From Vespa crabro (Eukaryota; Arthropoda; Insecta; Hymenoptera; Vespidae): a stretch of 64,000 nucleotides of DNA. Below are positions 12,007-26,900 of this stretch, piece by piece. Below the pieces are notes generated by a model. It saw only the letters and a program-made list of their open reading frames with translations. It was not told where the DNA came from and searched no databases. The DNA is taken from assembly GCF_910589235.1 (NCBI RefSeq), contig NC_060958.1:1-64000 (forward strand), given 5' to 3'. A program made the position numbers and the translations under genes. Every line of letters starts with the position of its first letter. Within the stretch, counting starts at the first letter, position 1.

Positions 12007-12660
12007 GTACGATGCTGAAACAGCAGACCGCACTATTCCATGGATCCTACCTAAGACCTATAAATCATAATTAATAAGAATATATTAAAAACATAATTAA
12101 AAACATATTTAATAACATAATTAAAAACATAATTGAACACATAATTAATAATATAAATAAAAAGAAACAACATAAATAAATATTAAGAAAATACAATTAA
12201 AAGGAAATAACATATTGATAACATAATTGAAAACATAATTGAAAAATGAAAATATGAGATAGAAAAGAGAGCCAGAGAACAAAACGAGTGCCGGAGAATG
12301 TAAAGAGAGCCAGAGAACGAAAAAAGAGCCCCAGAAAGATAAGAAAAGAAAAACAACTCCACACGATGCTGAGACAGCAACCCGCACAGAGGCCCACACC
12401 CATGGGCCCCTCCCATGGGTTCCACCCGAGACTATGAATCATAATTAATAAGAGTGTATTAATGACATAGAAAATAAAAACAAGAAAAATATGAGATAGA
12501 AAAGAGAGCCGCATATAGATAAGAGAATAGAAGTAGTTCTACATGGTGAGACAGCAACCCGCATAAAGGCCCTCACCCATGGGCCCATCCCATGGGTCCC
12601 AACCGAGATATATAAAGGATAACTGATGAGAGTAAATTAGAATAAATAGTAATGACAGTG
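12007..12660. repeat. Three diverged copies of a ~100-bp module
   Basis: Copies lie at about 12007-12087, 12362-12462 and 12541-12640. They share GATG(C/G)TGAGACAGCAACCCGCA, or close variants, followed in copies two and three by CACCCATGGGCCC and CCCATGGG, then an AATCATAATTAATAAGAG-like tail. Purine-rich AAAGAGAGCC and AATATGAGATAGAAAAGAGA segments lie between them. No open frame is conserved, so they look like fragments of a dispersed or local repeat family. Confidence 0.6.
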
Positions 12661-14934
12661 AAGAGAATTTTCTTTGCGTTTCAACTTTAAATCGATAATA
12701 TATCTATTAATCAATAATATATAGTAATACATGTATATGATCTTTATAACGTTGCTAAGAAAATCCTATTGTTTAAATATTAATTAATTATAATTTACGT
12801 GTATTGTATATTATTTAAATGTTAAGAGAATCTTCTTTATTAATTATTCCTTCCCGTGTTCGCGATCCCACGACCTGGAACTAGCTGAAAAGAAATAAGG
12901 AAAAAGAAAAGAATATGTATATATATAAATTAATTATACGAACGATAAAATTCTGGATTTAATTTAATTAAACTTAACAAAAATAAAAGATTAATTAACA
13001 AAAAAAATTAAATGTGCTGAATACTGATCTAAAGAAATATTATTTTCTCTGAAAGAAATATTGTATTACTTGTACATTTTATAGATATATGATTTTAATA
13101 TAGAACTTGATTTTATTAAAATAAAATTATGAATTGAATTGAACTTTAGAAAAGAAAAAATGTGCAAAATTTATCAATCGACTTTAACGTAAAATTTGAT
13201 TTTATTAAACTAGAATCATAAATTCAATTAAATTTTAAAAAAAGTTTAATATTAAAAAGGCATAAAATATGAAATAATCTTATTTGCGTACGCGTGGCAG
13301 TGTGGGAATATTATTTACGGAAAGTTACTTCGCCTCAGTTTTTTAAATTTACACCCCTACACCCATCACCATAAGAGCATTTTGAGTGACAACATGGTAA
13401 AATTAAAATAATAACATGGTAAAACTAAGAGCCATTCTCGAAAGTTCCTAGTGAACCTTCGAAAATAACTCAATAGCCTAATAGTTGTCCTCATGTTGTC
13501 TTCGGCATATAGCCTCTTCCTTGCTTCGTGCCTCAACCTAATCGATTATCACTCTAAAACTATAACGACAAAATTTGATTCCAAATTCTAAGATATGAAA
13601 GAAAACCCTAATACAACCCTAACGCATCTGAAAACTTATTATTCTTTCGAAAGATACTTTTTCGCAGCATGGGAGAAATTAAATATTAATTATAAAAAAA
13701 TTAAAAATTAGATAATAGTATATTAATTGCTGAAAATCCTGAGCTAAAAATTAATTAATTTATCATCTAGGCTTACGGACTACGTCTCTTTGTTTTTTAG
13801 CAATCATTCTACTCGATTTTTATCTTTCAAAACAAATGACTCTATCGAGACTTTTTTTGTATCAATTTAAATCGATTAAATATTTAATTAATAATTATTT
13901 AAAAATATAAAGCAAACCCTTGGACGTTCCTTCTTACAAACGAATATTTTAATTATTGTAATAAAATCATCCATAGTTTCGTTTGTAATCCAGAGACTAT
14001 CCATCGCGAGTGTCTTCTTACTCGTTCTTTATTAGAACGTATGAATATCGATTCTTTGCATATTTCCGCGCGAGTAAAATATTTAAAAATGTATTAAAAT
14101 ATTCAAAATCTCAAATAACTATAAACGCGTTTGAGCAAGAAGACCCTATCCTGATCTAATAAATAAATGAAAAAATAAGAAACCATTCACGAATAAATCT
14201 CCGAAGAAATTTACTCGTGGTCACTCAATGCTCTTCTACTAATTAATTACAACCAATCACCCGTGCCGATTCGGACCTTTCGTCCTCGACATGATTGAGT
14301 GATTGGAGGGATTTAAAAATTCACTCACTACTTAAGAAGTTCTGCGATGGCTCCAAAACACTCGTTCAGGTCGTAATTGAGAGAGGACGATTCGTATGTG
14401 GTTGAAAATTAGGTAGGTCGACATCGAAGTTGATCAAGAGTTTCTTCAATGATGCACTGACTCTATATCGCGATAGTTATTTTTTAACGAACGATCACTG
14501 AATTTAATTCGCGAAACTCTACTGACTTTATAAATACAGCCTATGCGACTGTTAAAAAATTAATTAATTGCGAACAAACACTGACTCTAACGACTGCATT
14601 GCACGCAGACGTTGCAAAAACTTTTGCTTTTTAAATCGCGAAACGCGAACGAACAAACACTGCTTCTACTTCGTGATATTCATATTTAAGCAATACAAGA
14701 TAACATCGTTGGTTCCCGAGCGATTGCAATGACGAACTGAAACAACAAAATAAAAACAAAATTAATAATATCATGGTTATAATAAGAAACTGTATAAATT
14801 ATTGAAGTAACGTAAGATATAAAAATATATTTACCTTAATATTCGTTGATACTTGCAGCGAATACATCGTGAGATATTTTAGATGCTCAATCGTCAAAAG
14901 ACAAAAGAAAAATGATTCGGTAAACAGGATTTCG
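12661..14934. other. AT-rich DNA without recognisable genes
   Basis: Mostly AT-rich sequence with short TTAATTAA stretches and no convincing frame, splice pattern or RNA gene. A single CAACCCTAACGCA at 13614-13626 differs from the telomere unit by one base. The region separates the telomere-side repeats from the 304-bp satellite. Confidence 0.5.
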
Positions 14935-17900
14935 AATATCTAATGTTTAAATAAATGTACCATTGTTTAAATATTACTCTATTCTAATCCGTGTGCAATA
15001 AAAATCATTTAAATAATTATAAAATTTCCCGAAATATTAATTTATAAGCATTAGCGATTAGAAAAGGGAATCACGAAGTGTACAGGTCGGAGTGCTAGAG
15101 AAAACTAAGTCGCGAACTATCAAAGTCGTGTAAAAATGCGTTTATGTTTAAATTATCAGAGAAAACCGCTCCGAAATTAAAATTTTTAAGTACTAGAAGG
15201 TTATATTAAAATTATTTTAAGTCTCGCGAGCGATTTAGAATTTTTAATGTTTAAATAAATGAAATATTGTTTAAATATTACTATATTCTATCCCGCGTGC
15301 TATAAAAATCGTATAGATAATTATAAAATTATCGATAATATTAATTAATAAGCATTAGCGTTTAGAAAAGTGAATCACGAAGTGCACACACCGGAGTGCA
15401 AGAGAAAACTAAGTCGCGAATTATCACAGTCTTGTAAAAATGAGTTTATGTTTATGTTACAAGAGAAAACCGCTCCGAAATTAAAATTTTTAAGTACTAG
15501 AAGTTTATATAAAAATTATTTTAAGTCTCGCGAGCGGTTCAGAATTTTTAATGTTTAAATAAATGAACTATTGTTTAAATATTACTATATTCTATCCCGC
15601 GTGCTATAAAAATCGTATAGATAATTATAAAATTATCGATAATGTTAATTAATAAGCATTAGCGTTTAGAAAAGAGAATCACGAAGTGCACACACCGGAG
15701 TGCAAGAGAAAACTAAGACGCGAATTGTCAAAGTCGTGTAAAAATGCGTTTATGTTTATGTTGCCAGAGAAAACCGATCCGAAATTAAAATTTTTAAGTA
15801 TTAGAAGGTTATATTAAAATTATTTTAAGTCTCGCGAACGATTCATAATTTTTAATGTTTAAATAAATGAACAATTGTTTAAATATTACTATATTCTACC
15901 CCGCGTGCTATAAAAATCGTATAGATAATTATAAAATTATCGATAATGTTAATTAATAAGCATTAGCGTTTAGAAAAGAGAATCACGAAGTGCACACACC
16001 GGAGTGCAAGAGAAAACTAAGACGCGAATTGTCAAAGTCGTGTAAAAATGCGTTTATGTTTATGTTACCAGAGAAAACCGCTCCGAAATTATAATTTTTA
16101 AGTACTAGAAGTTTATAATAAAATTATTTTAATTCTAGGAAGGGATGCAGAATATTTAATGTTTAAATAATTGAACTATTGTTTAAATATTACTATATTC
16201 TATCCCGCGTGCTATAAAAATCGTATAGATAATTATAAAATTATCGATAATGTTAATTAATAAGCTTTAGCGTTTAGAAAAGAGAATCACGAAGTACACA
16301 CACCGGAGTGCAAGAGAAAACTAAGACGCGAATTGTCAAAGTCGTGTAAAAATGCGTTTATGTTTATGTTACCAGAGAAAACCGATCCGAAATTAAAATT
16401 TTTAAGTACTAGAAGGTTATATTAAAATTATTTTAAGACTTGCGAGCGATTCAGAATTTTTAATGTTTAAATAAATGAACAATTGTTTAAATATTACTAT
16501 ATTCTATCCGGCGTGCTATAAAAATCGTATACATTATTATAAAATTATCGATAATGTTAATTAATATGCATTAGCGTTTAGAAAAGAGAAGCACGAAGTG
16601 AACATACCGGAGTGCAAGAGAAAACTAAGTCGCGAATTGTCAAAGTCGTGTAAAAATGAGTTTATGTTTATGTTACCAGAGAAAACCGCTCCGAAATTAA
16701 AATTTTTAAGTACTAGAAGGTTATATTAAAATTAATTTAAGTCTCGCGAGCGAATCAGAATTCTTAAAGTTTAAATAAATGAACTATTGTTTAAATATTA
16801 CTATATTCTATACCGCGTGCTATAAAAATCGTATAAATAATTATAAAATTATCGATAATATTAATTAATAAGCATTAGCGTTTAGAAAAGTGAATCACGA
16901 AGTGCACACACCGGAGTGCAAGAGAAAACTAAGTCGCGAATTATCACAGTCTTGTAAAAATGAGTTTATGTTTATGTTACAAGAGAAAACCGCTCCGAAA
17001 TTAAAATTTTTAAGTACTAGAAGTTTATATAAAAATTATTTTAAGTCTCGCGAGCGGTTCAGAATTTTTAATGTTTAAATAAATGAACTATTGTTTAAAT
17101 ATTACTATATTCTATCCCGCGTGCTATAAAAATCGTATAGATAATTATAAAATTATCGATAATGTTAATTAATAAGCATTAGCGTTTAGAAAAGAGAATC
17201 ACGAAGTGCACACACCGGAGTGCAAGAGAAAACTAAGACGCGAATTGTCAAAGTCGTGTAAAAATGCGTTTATGTTTATGTTACCAGAGAAAACCGATCC
17301 GAAATTAAAATTTTTAAGTATTAGAAGGTTATATTAAAATTATTTTAAGTCTCGCGAACGATTCATAATTTTTAATGTTTAAATAAATGAACAATTGTTT
17401 AAATATTACTATATTCTACCCCGCGTGCTATAAAAATCGTATAGATAATTATAAAATTATCGATAATGTTAATTAATAAGCCTTAGCGTTTAGAAAAGAG
17501 AATCACGAAGTGAACAGGTCGGAGTGTTAGAGAAAACTAAGTCGCGGACAGTCAAAGTCATGTAAAAATGCGTTTATATTTATATTATTAGAGAAAACCG
17601 ATCCGAAATTAAAATTTTTAAGTACTAGAAGGTTATATTAAAATTATTTTAAGTCTCGCGAACGATTCAGAATTTTTCATGTTTAAATAAATGAACAATT
17701 GTTTAAATATTACTATATTCTATCCCGCGTGCTATAAAAATCGTATAGATAATTATAAAATTATCGATAATGTTAATTAATAAGCATTAGCGTTTAGAAA
17801 AGAGAATCACGAAGTGCACACACCGGAGTGCAAGAGAAAACTAAAACGCGAATTGTCAAAGTCGTGTAAAAATGCGTTTATGTTTATGTTACCAGAGAAA

Positions 17901-20900
17901 ACCGCTCCGAAATTAAAATTTTTAAGTACTAGAAGGTTATATTAAAATTATTTTAAGTCTCGCGAGCGATTCAGAATTTTTAATGTTTAAATAAATGAAC
18001 AATTGTTTAAATATTAGTATATTCTATCCCGCGTGCTATAAAAATCGTATTGATATTTATAAAATTATCAATAATGTTAATTAATAAGCCTTAGCGTTTA
18101 GAAAAGAGAATCACGAAGTGAACAGGTCGGAGTGTTAGAGAAACTAAGTCGCGGACAGTCAAAGTCATGTAAAAATGCGTTTATATTTATATTATTAGAG
18201 AAAACCGTTCCGAAATTAAAATTTTTAAGTACTAGAAGGTTATATTAAAATTATTTTAAGTCTCGCGAACGATTCAGAATTTTTAATGTTTAAATAAATG
18301 AACAATTGTTTAAATATTACTATATTCTATCCCGCGTGCTATAAAAATCGTATAGATAATTATAAAATTATCGATAATGTTAATTAATAAGCATTAGCGT
18401 TTAGAAAAGAGAATCACGAAGTGCACACACCGGAGTGCAAGAGAAAACTAAAACGCGAATTGTCAAAGTCGTGTAAAAATGCGTTTATGTTTATGTTACC
18501 AGAGAAAACCGCTCCGAAATTAAAATTTTTAAGTACTAGAAGGTTATATTAAAATTATTTTAAGTCTCGCGAGCGATTCAGAATTTTTAATGTTTAAATA
18601 AATGAACAATTGTTTAAATATTAGTATATTCTATCCCGCGTGCTATAAAAATCGTATTGATATTTATAAAATTATCAATAATGTTAATTAATAAGCCTTA
18701 GCGTTTAGAAAAGAGAATCACGAAGTGAACAGGTCGGAGTGTTAGAGAAAACTAAGTCGCGGACAGTCAAAGTCATGTAAAAATGCGTTTATATTTATAT
18801 TATTAGAGAAAACCGTTCCGAAATTAAAATTTTTAAGTACTAGAAGGTTATATTAAAATTATTTTAAGTCTCGCGAACGATTCAGAATTTTTAATGTTTA
18901 AATAAATGAACAATTGTTTAAATATTACTATATTCTATCCCGCGTGCTATAAAAATCGTATAGATAATTATAAAATTATCGATAATGTTAATTAATAAGC
19001 ATTAGCGTTTAGAAAAGAGAATCACGAAGTGCACACACCGGAGTGCAAGAGAAAACTAAAACGCGAATTGTCAAAGTCGTGTAAAAATGCGTTTATGTTT
19101 ATGTTACCAGAGAAAACCGCTCCGAAATTAAAATTTTTAAGTACTAGAAGGTTATATTAAAATTATTTTAAGTCTCGCGAGCGATTCAGAATTTTTAATG
19201 TTTAAATAAATGAACAATTGTTTAAATATTACTATATTCTATCCCGCGTGCTATAAAAATCGTATAGATAATTATAAAATTATCGATAATGTTAATTAAT
19301 AAGCTTTAGCGTTTAGAAAAGAGAATCACGAAGTGCACACACCGGAGTGCAAGAGAAAACTAAGACGCGAATTGTCAAAGTCGTGTAAAAATGCGTTTAT
19401 GTTTATGTTACCAGAGAAAACCGATCCGAAATTAAAATTTTTAAGTACTAGAAGGTTATATTAAAATTATTTTAAGACTTGCGAGCGATTCAGAATTTTT
19501 AATGTTTAAATAAATGAACAATTGTTTAAATATTACTATATTCTATCCCGCGTGCTATAAAAATCGTATAGATAATTATAAAATTATCGATAATGTTAAT
19601 TAATATGCATTAGCGTTTAGAAAAGAGAAGCACGAAGTGAACACACCGGAGTGCAAGAGAAAACTAAGTCGCGAATTGTCAAAGTCGTGTAAAAATGAGT
19701 TTATGTTTATGTTACCAGAGAAAACCGCTCCGAAATTAAAATTTTTAAGTACTAGAAGGTTATATTAAAATTAATTTAAGTCTCGCGAGCGAATCAGAAT
19801 TCTTAAAGTTTAAATAAATGAACTATTGTTTAAATATTACTATATTCTATACCGCGTGCTATAAAAATCGTAATAATAATTATAAAATTATCGATAATGT
19901 TAATTAATAAGCATTAGCGTTTAGAAAAGAGAATCACGAAGTGCACACACCGGAGTGCAAGAGAAAACTAAAACGCGAATTGTCAAAGTCGTGTAAAAAT
20001 GCGTTTATGTTTATGTTACCAGAGAAAACCGCTCCGAAATTAAAATTTTTAAGTACTAGAAGGTTATATTAAAATTATTTTAAGTCTCGCGAACGATTCA
20101 GAATTTTTAATGTTTAAATAAATGAACAATTGTTTAAATATTACTATATTCTATCCCGCGTGCTATAAAAATCGTATAGATAATTATAAAATTATCGATA
20201 ATGTTAATTAATAAGCATTAGCGTTTAGAAAAGAGAATCACGAAGTGCACACACCGGAGTGCAAGAGAAAACTAAAACGCGAATTGTCAAAGTCGTGTAA
20301 AAATGCGTTTATGTTTATGTTACCAGAGAAAACCGCTCCGAAATTAAAATTTTTAAGTACTAGAAGGTTATATTAAAATTATTTTAAGTCTCGCGAGCGA
20401 TTCAGAATTTTTAATGTTTAAATAAATGAACAATTGTTTAAATATTAGTATATTCTATCCCGCGTGCTATAAAAATCGTATTGATATTTATAAAATTATC
20501 AATAATGTTAATTAATAAGCCTTAGCGTTTAGAAAAGAGAATCACGAAGTGAACAGGTCGGAGTGTTAGAGAAAACTAAGTCGCGGACAGTCAAAGTCAT
20601 GTAAAAATGCGTTTATATTTATATTATTAGAGAAAACCGTTCCGAAATTAAAATTTTTAAGTACTAGAAGGTTATATTAAAATTATTTTAAGTCTCGCGA
20701 ACGATTCAGAATTTTTAATGTTTAAATAAATGAACAATTGTTTAAATATTACTATATTCTATCCCGCGTGCGATAAAAATCGTATAGATAATTATAAAAT
20801 TATCGATAATGTTAATTAATAAGCATTAGCGTTTAGAAAAGAGAATCACGAAGTGCACACACCGGAGTGCAAGAGAATACTAAAACGCGAATTGTCAAAG

Positions 20901-23900
20901 TCGTGTAAAAATGCGTTTATATTTATATTATTAGAGAAAACCGTTCCGAAATTAAAATTTTTAAGTACTAGAAGGTTATATTAAAATTATTTTAAGTCTC
21001 GCGAGCGATTCAGAATTTTTAATGTTTAAATAAATGAACAATTGTTTAAATATTAGTATATTCTATCCCGCGTGCTATAAAAATCGTATTGATATTTATA
21101 AAATTATCAATAATGTTAATTAATAAGCCTTAGCGTTTAGAAAAGAGAATCACGAAGTGAACAGGTCGGAGTGTTAGAGAAAACTAAGTCGCGGACAGTC
21201 AAAGTCATGTAAAAATGCGTTTATATTTATATTATTAGAGAAAACCGCTCCGAAATTAAAATTTTTAAGTACTAGAAGGTTATATTAAAATTATTTTAAG
21301 TCTCGCGAGCGATTCAGTATTTTTAATGTTTAAATAAATGAACAATTGTTTAAATATTACTATATTCTACCCCGCGTGCTATAAAAATCGTATAGATAAT
21401 TATAAAATTATCGATAATGTTAATTGATAAGCATTAGCGTTTAGAAAAGAGAATCACGAAGTGCACACACCGGAGTGCTAGAGAAAACTAAAACGCGAAT
21501 TGTCAAAGTCGTGTAAAAATGCGTTTATATTTATATTATTAGAGAAAACCGCTCCGAAATTAAAATTTTTAAGTACTAGAAGGTTATATTAAAATTATTT
21601 TAAATCTCGCGAGCAATTCAGAATTTTTAATGTTTAAATAAATGAACAATTGTTTAAATATTACTATATTCTATCCCGCGTGCTATAAAAATCGTATAGA
21701 TAATTATAAAATTATCGATAATGTTAATTAATAAGCCTTAGCGTTTAGAAAAGAGAATCACGAAGTGAACAGGTCGGAGTGTTAGAGAAAACTAAGTCGC
21801 GGACAGTCAAAGTCATGTAAAAATGCGTTTATATTTATATTATTAGAGAAAACCGCTCCGAAATTAAAATTTTTAAGTACTAGAAGGTTATATTAAAATT
21901 ATTTTAAATCTCGCGAGCAATTCAGAATTTTTAATGTTTAAATAAATGAACAATTGTTTAAATATTACTATATTCTATCCCGCGTGCTATAAAAATCGTA
22001 TAGATAATTATAAAATTATCGATAATGTTAATTAATAAGCCTTAGCGTTTAGAAAAGAGAATCACGAAGTGAACAGGTCGGAGTGTTAGAGAAAACTAAG
22101 TCGCGGACAGTCAAAGTCATGTAAAAATGCGTTTATATTTATATTATTAGAGAAAACCGCTCCGAAATTAAAATTTTTAAGTACTAGAAGGTTATATTAA
22201 AATTATTTTAAATCTCGCGAGCGATTCAGAATTTTTAATGTTTAAATAAATGAAATATTGTTTAAATATTACTATATTCTATCCCGCGTGCTATAAAAAT
22301 CGTATAGATAATTATAAAATTATCGATAATATTAATTAATAAGCATTAGCGTTTAGAAAAGTGAATCACGAAGTGCACACACCGGAGTGCAAGAGAAAAC
22401 TAAGTCGCGAATTATCAAAGTCTTGTAAAAATGAGTTTATGTTTATGTTACAAGAGAAAACCGCTCCGAAATTAAAATTTTTAAGTACTAGAAGTTTATA
22501 TTAAAATTATTTTAAGTCTCGCGAGCGGTTCAGAATTTTTAATGTTTAAATAAATGAACTATTGTTTAAATATTACTATATTCTATCGCGCGTGCTATAA
22601 AAATCGTATAGATAATTATAAAATTATCGATAATGTTAATTAATAATATTTAGCGTTTAGAGAAGAGAAGTACGAAGTGAACACACCGGAGTGCAAGAGA
22701 AAACTAAGTCGCGAATTGTCAAAGTCGTGTAAAAATGAGTTTATGTTTATGTTACCAGAGAAAACCGCTCCGAAATTAAAATTTTTAAGTACTAGAAGGT
22801 TATATTAAAATTAATTTAAGTCTCGCGAGCGAATCAGAATTCTTAAAGTTTAAATAAATGAACTATTGTTTAAATATTACTATATTCTATACCGCGTGCT
22901 ATAAAAATCGTAATAATAATTATAAAATTATCGATAATATTAATTAATAAGCATTAGCGTTTAGAAAAGTGAATCACGAAGTGCACACACCGGAGTGCAA
23001 GAGAAAACTAAGTCGCGAATTATCACAGTCTTGTAAAAATGAGTTTATGTTTATGTTACAAGAGAAAACCGCTCCGAAATTAAAATTTTTAAGTACTAGA
23101 AGTTTATATAAAAATTATTTTAAGTCTCGCGAGCGGTTCAGAATTTTTAATGTTTAAATAAATGAACTATTGTTTAAATATTACTATATTCTATCCCGCG
23201 TGCTATAAAAATCGTATAGATAATTATAAAATTATCGATAATGTTAATTAATAAGCATTAGCGTTTAGAAAAGAGAATCACGAAGTGCACACACCGGAGT
23301 GCAAGAGAAAACTAAGACGCGAATTGTCAAAGTCGTGTAAAAATGCGTTTATGTTTATGTTACCAGAGAAAACCGATCCGAAATTAAAATTTTTAAGTAC
23401 TAGAAGGTTATATTAAAATTATTTTAAGACTTGCGAGCGATTCAGAATTTTTAATGTTTAAATAAATGAACAATTGTTTAAATATTACTATATTCTATCC
23501 CGCGTGCTATAAAAATCGTATAGATAATTATAAAAATATCGATAATGTTAATTAATAAGCATTAGCGTTTAGAAAAGAGAATCACGCAGTGCACACACCG
23601 GAGTGCAAGAGAAAACTAAGTCGCGAATTGTCAAAGTCGTGTAAAAATGCGTTTATGTTTATGTTACCAGAGAAAACCGCTCCGAAATTATAATTTTTAA
23701 GTACTAGAAGTTTATAATAAAATTATTTTAATTCTAGGAAGGGATTCAGAATATTTAATGTTTAAATAATTGAACTATTGTTTAAATATTACTATATTCT
23801 ATCCCGCGTGCTATAAAAATCGTATAGATAATTATAAAATTATCGATAATGTTAATTAATAAGCTTTAGCGTTTAGAAAAGAGAATCACGAAGTGCACAC

Positions 23901-26900
23901 ACCGGAGTGCAAGAGAAAACTAAGACGCGAATTGTCAAAGTCGTGTAAAAATGCGTTTATGTTTATGTTACCAGAGAAAACCGATCCGAAATTAAAATTT
24001 TTAAGTACTAGAAGGTTATATTAAAATTATTTTTAGACTTGCGAGCGATTCAGAATTTTTAATGTTTAAATAAATGAACAATTGTTTAAATATTACTATA
24101 TTCTATCCCGCGTGCTATAAAAATCGTATACATTATTATAAAATTATCGATAATGTTAATTAATATGCATTAGCGTTTAGAAAAGAGAAGCACGAAGTGA
24201 ACACACCGGAGTGCAAGAGAAAACTAAGTCGCGAATTGTCAAAGTCGTGTAAAAATGAGTTTATGTTTATGTTACCAGAGAAAACCGCTCCGAAATTAAA
24301 ATTTTTAAGTACTAGAAGGTTATATTAAAATTAATTTAAGTCTCGCGAGCGAATCAGAATTCTTAAAGTTTAAATAAATGAACTATTGTTTAAATATTAC
24401 TATATTCTATACCGCGTGCTATAAAAATCGTATAGATAATTATAAAATTATCGATAATGTTAATTAATAAGCCTTAGCGTTTAGAAAAGAGAATCACGAA
24501 GTGAACAGGTCGGAGTGTTAGAGAAAACTAAGTCGCGGACAGTCAAAGTCATGTAAAAATGCGTTTATATTTATATTATTAGAGAAAACCGATCCGAAAT
24601 TAAAATTTTTAAGTACTAGAAGGTTATATTAAAATTATTTTAAGTCTCGCGAGCGATTCAGAATTTTTAATGTTTAAATAAATGAACAATTGTTTAAATA
24701 TTACTATATTCTATCCCGCGTGCTATAAAAATCGTATAGATAATTATAAAATTATCGATAATGTTAATTAATAAGCATTAGCGTTTAGAAAAGAGAATCA
24801 CGAAGTGCACACACCGGAGTGCAAGAGAAAACTAAAACGCGAATTGTCAAAGTCGTGTAAAAATGCGTTTATGTTTATGTTACCAGAGAAAACCGCTCCG
24901 AAATTAAAATTTTTAAGTATTAGAAGGTTATATTAAAATTATTTTAAGTCTCGCGAACGATTCATAATTTTTAATGTTTAAATAAATGAACAATTGTTTA
25001 AATATTACTATATTCTATCCCGCGTGCTATAAAAATCGTATAGATAATTATAAAATTATCGATAATGTTAATTAATAAGCATTAGCGTTTAGAAAAGAGA
25101 ATCACGAAGTGCACACACCGGAGTGCAAGAGAAAACTAAAACGCGAATTGTCAAAGTCGTGTAAAAATGCGTTTATGTTTATGTTACCAGAGAAAACCGA
25201 TCCGAAATTAAAATTTTTAAGTACTAGAAGGTTATATTAAAATTATTTTAAGTCTCGCGAGCGATTCAGAATTTTTAAAGTTTAAATAAATTAACAATTG
25301 TTTAAATATTACTATATTCTACCCCGCGTGCTATAAAAATCGTATACATTATTATAAAATTATCGATAATGTTAATTAATAAGCATTAGCGTTTAGAAAA
25401 GAGAATCACGAAGTGCACACACCGGAGTGCAAGAGAAAACTAAGTCGCGAATTGTCAAAGTCGTGTAAAAATGCGTTTATGTTTATACTACCAGAGAAAA
25501 CCGTTCCGAAATTAAAATTTTTAAGTACTAGAAGGTTATATTAAAATTATTTTAAGTCTCGCGAGCGATTCAGAATTTTTAATGTTTAAATAAATGAACA
25601 ATTGTTTAAATATTAGTATATTCTATCCCGCGTGCTATAAAAATCGTATTGATATTTATAAAATTATCAATAATGTTAATTAATAAGCCTTAGCGTTTAG
25701 AAAAGAGAATCACGAAGTGAACAGGTTGGAGTGTTAGAGAAAACTAAGTCGCGGACAGTCAAAGTCATGTAAAAATGCGTTTATATTTATATTATTAGAG
25801 AAAACCGCTCCGAAATTAAAATTTTTAAGTACTAGAAGGTTATATTAAAATTATTTTAAGTCTCGCGAGCGATTCAGAATTTTTAATGTTTAAATAAATG
25901 AACAATTGTTTAAATATTACTATATTCTATCCCGCGTGCTATAAAAATCGTATAGATAATTATAAAATTATCGATAATGTTAATTAATAAGCATTAGCGT
26001 TTAGAAAAGAGTATCACGAAGTGCACACACTGGAGTGCAAGTGTGAACTAAGACCCGAATTGTCAAAGTCGTGTAAAAATGAGTTTATGTTTATGTTACC
26101 AGAGAAAACCGCTCCGAAATTAAAATTTTTAAGTACTAGAAGGTTATATTAAAATTATTTTAAGTCTCGCGATCGATTCTGAATTTTTAATGTTTAAATA
26201 AATGAACAATTGTTTAAATATTACTATATTCTATCCCGCGTGCTATAAAAATCGTATAGATAATTATAAAATTATCGATAATGTTAATTAATATGCATTA
26301 GCGTTTAGAAAAGAGAAGCACGAAGTGAACACACCGGAGTGCAAGAGAAAACTAAGTCGCGAATTGTCAAAGTCGTGTAAAAATGCGTTTATGTTTATGT
26401 TACCAGAGAAAACCGCTCCGAAATTAAAATTTTTAAGTACTAGAAGGTTATATTAAAATTATTTTAAGTCTCGCGAGCGATTCAGAATTTTTAATGTTTA
26501 AATAAATGAACAATTGTTTAAATATTACTATATTCTATCCCGCGTGCTATAAAAATCGTATAGATAATTATAAAATTATCGATAATGTTAATTAATAAGC
26601 ATTAGCGTTTAGAAAAGAGTATCACGAAGTGCACACACTGGAGTGCAAGTGTGAACTAAGACCCGAATTGTCAAAGTCGTGTAAAAATGAGTTTATGTTT
26701 ATGTTACCAGAGAAAACCGCTCCGAAATTAAAATTTTTAAGTACTAGAAGGTTATATTAAAATTATTTTAAGTCTCGCGATCGATTCTGAATTTTTAATG
26801 TTTAAATAAATGAACAATTGTTTAAATATTACTATATTCTATCCCGCGTGCTATAAAAATCGTATAGATAATTATAAAATTATCGATAATGTTAATTAAT

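Noticed and set aside
15370..15558. A 62-codon frame also present at 16890 and 22969 with an identical protein.
   Set aside because: It lies entirely inside one 304-bp satellite unit. Other units break the frame, so identity reflects recent duplication.
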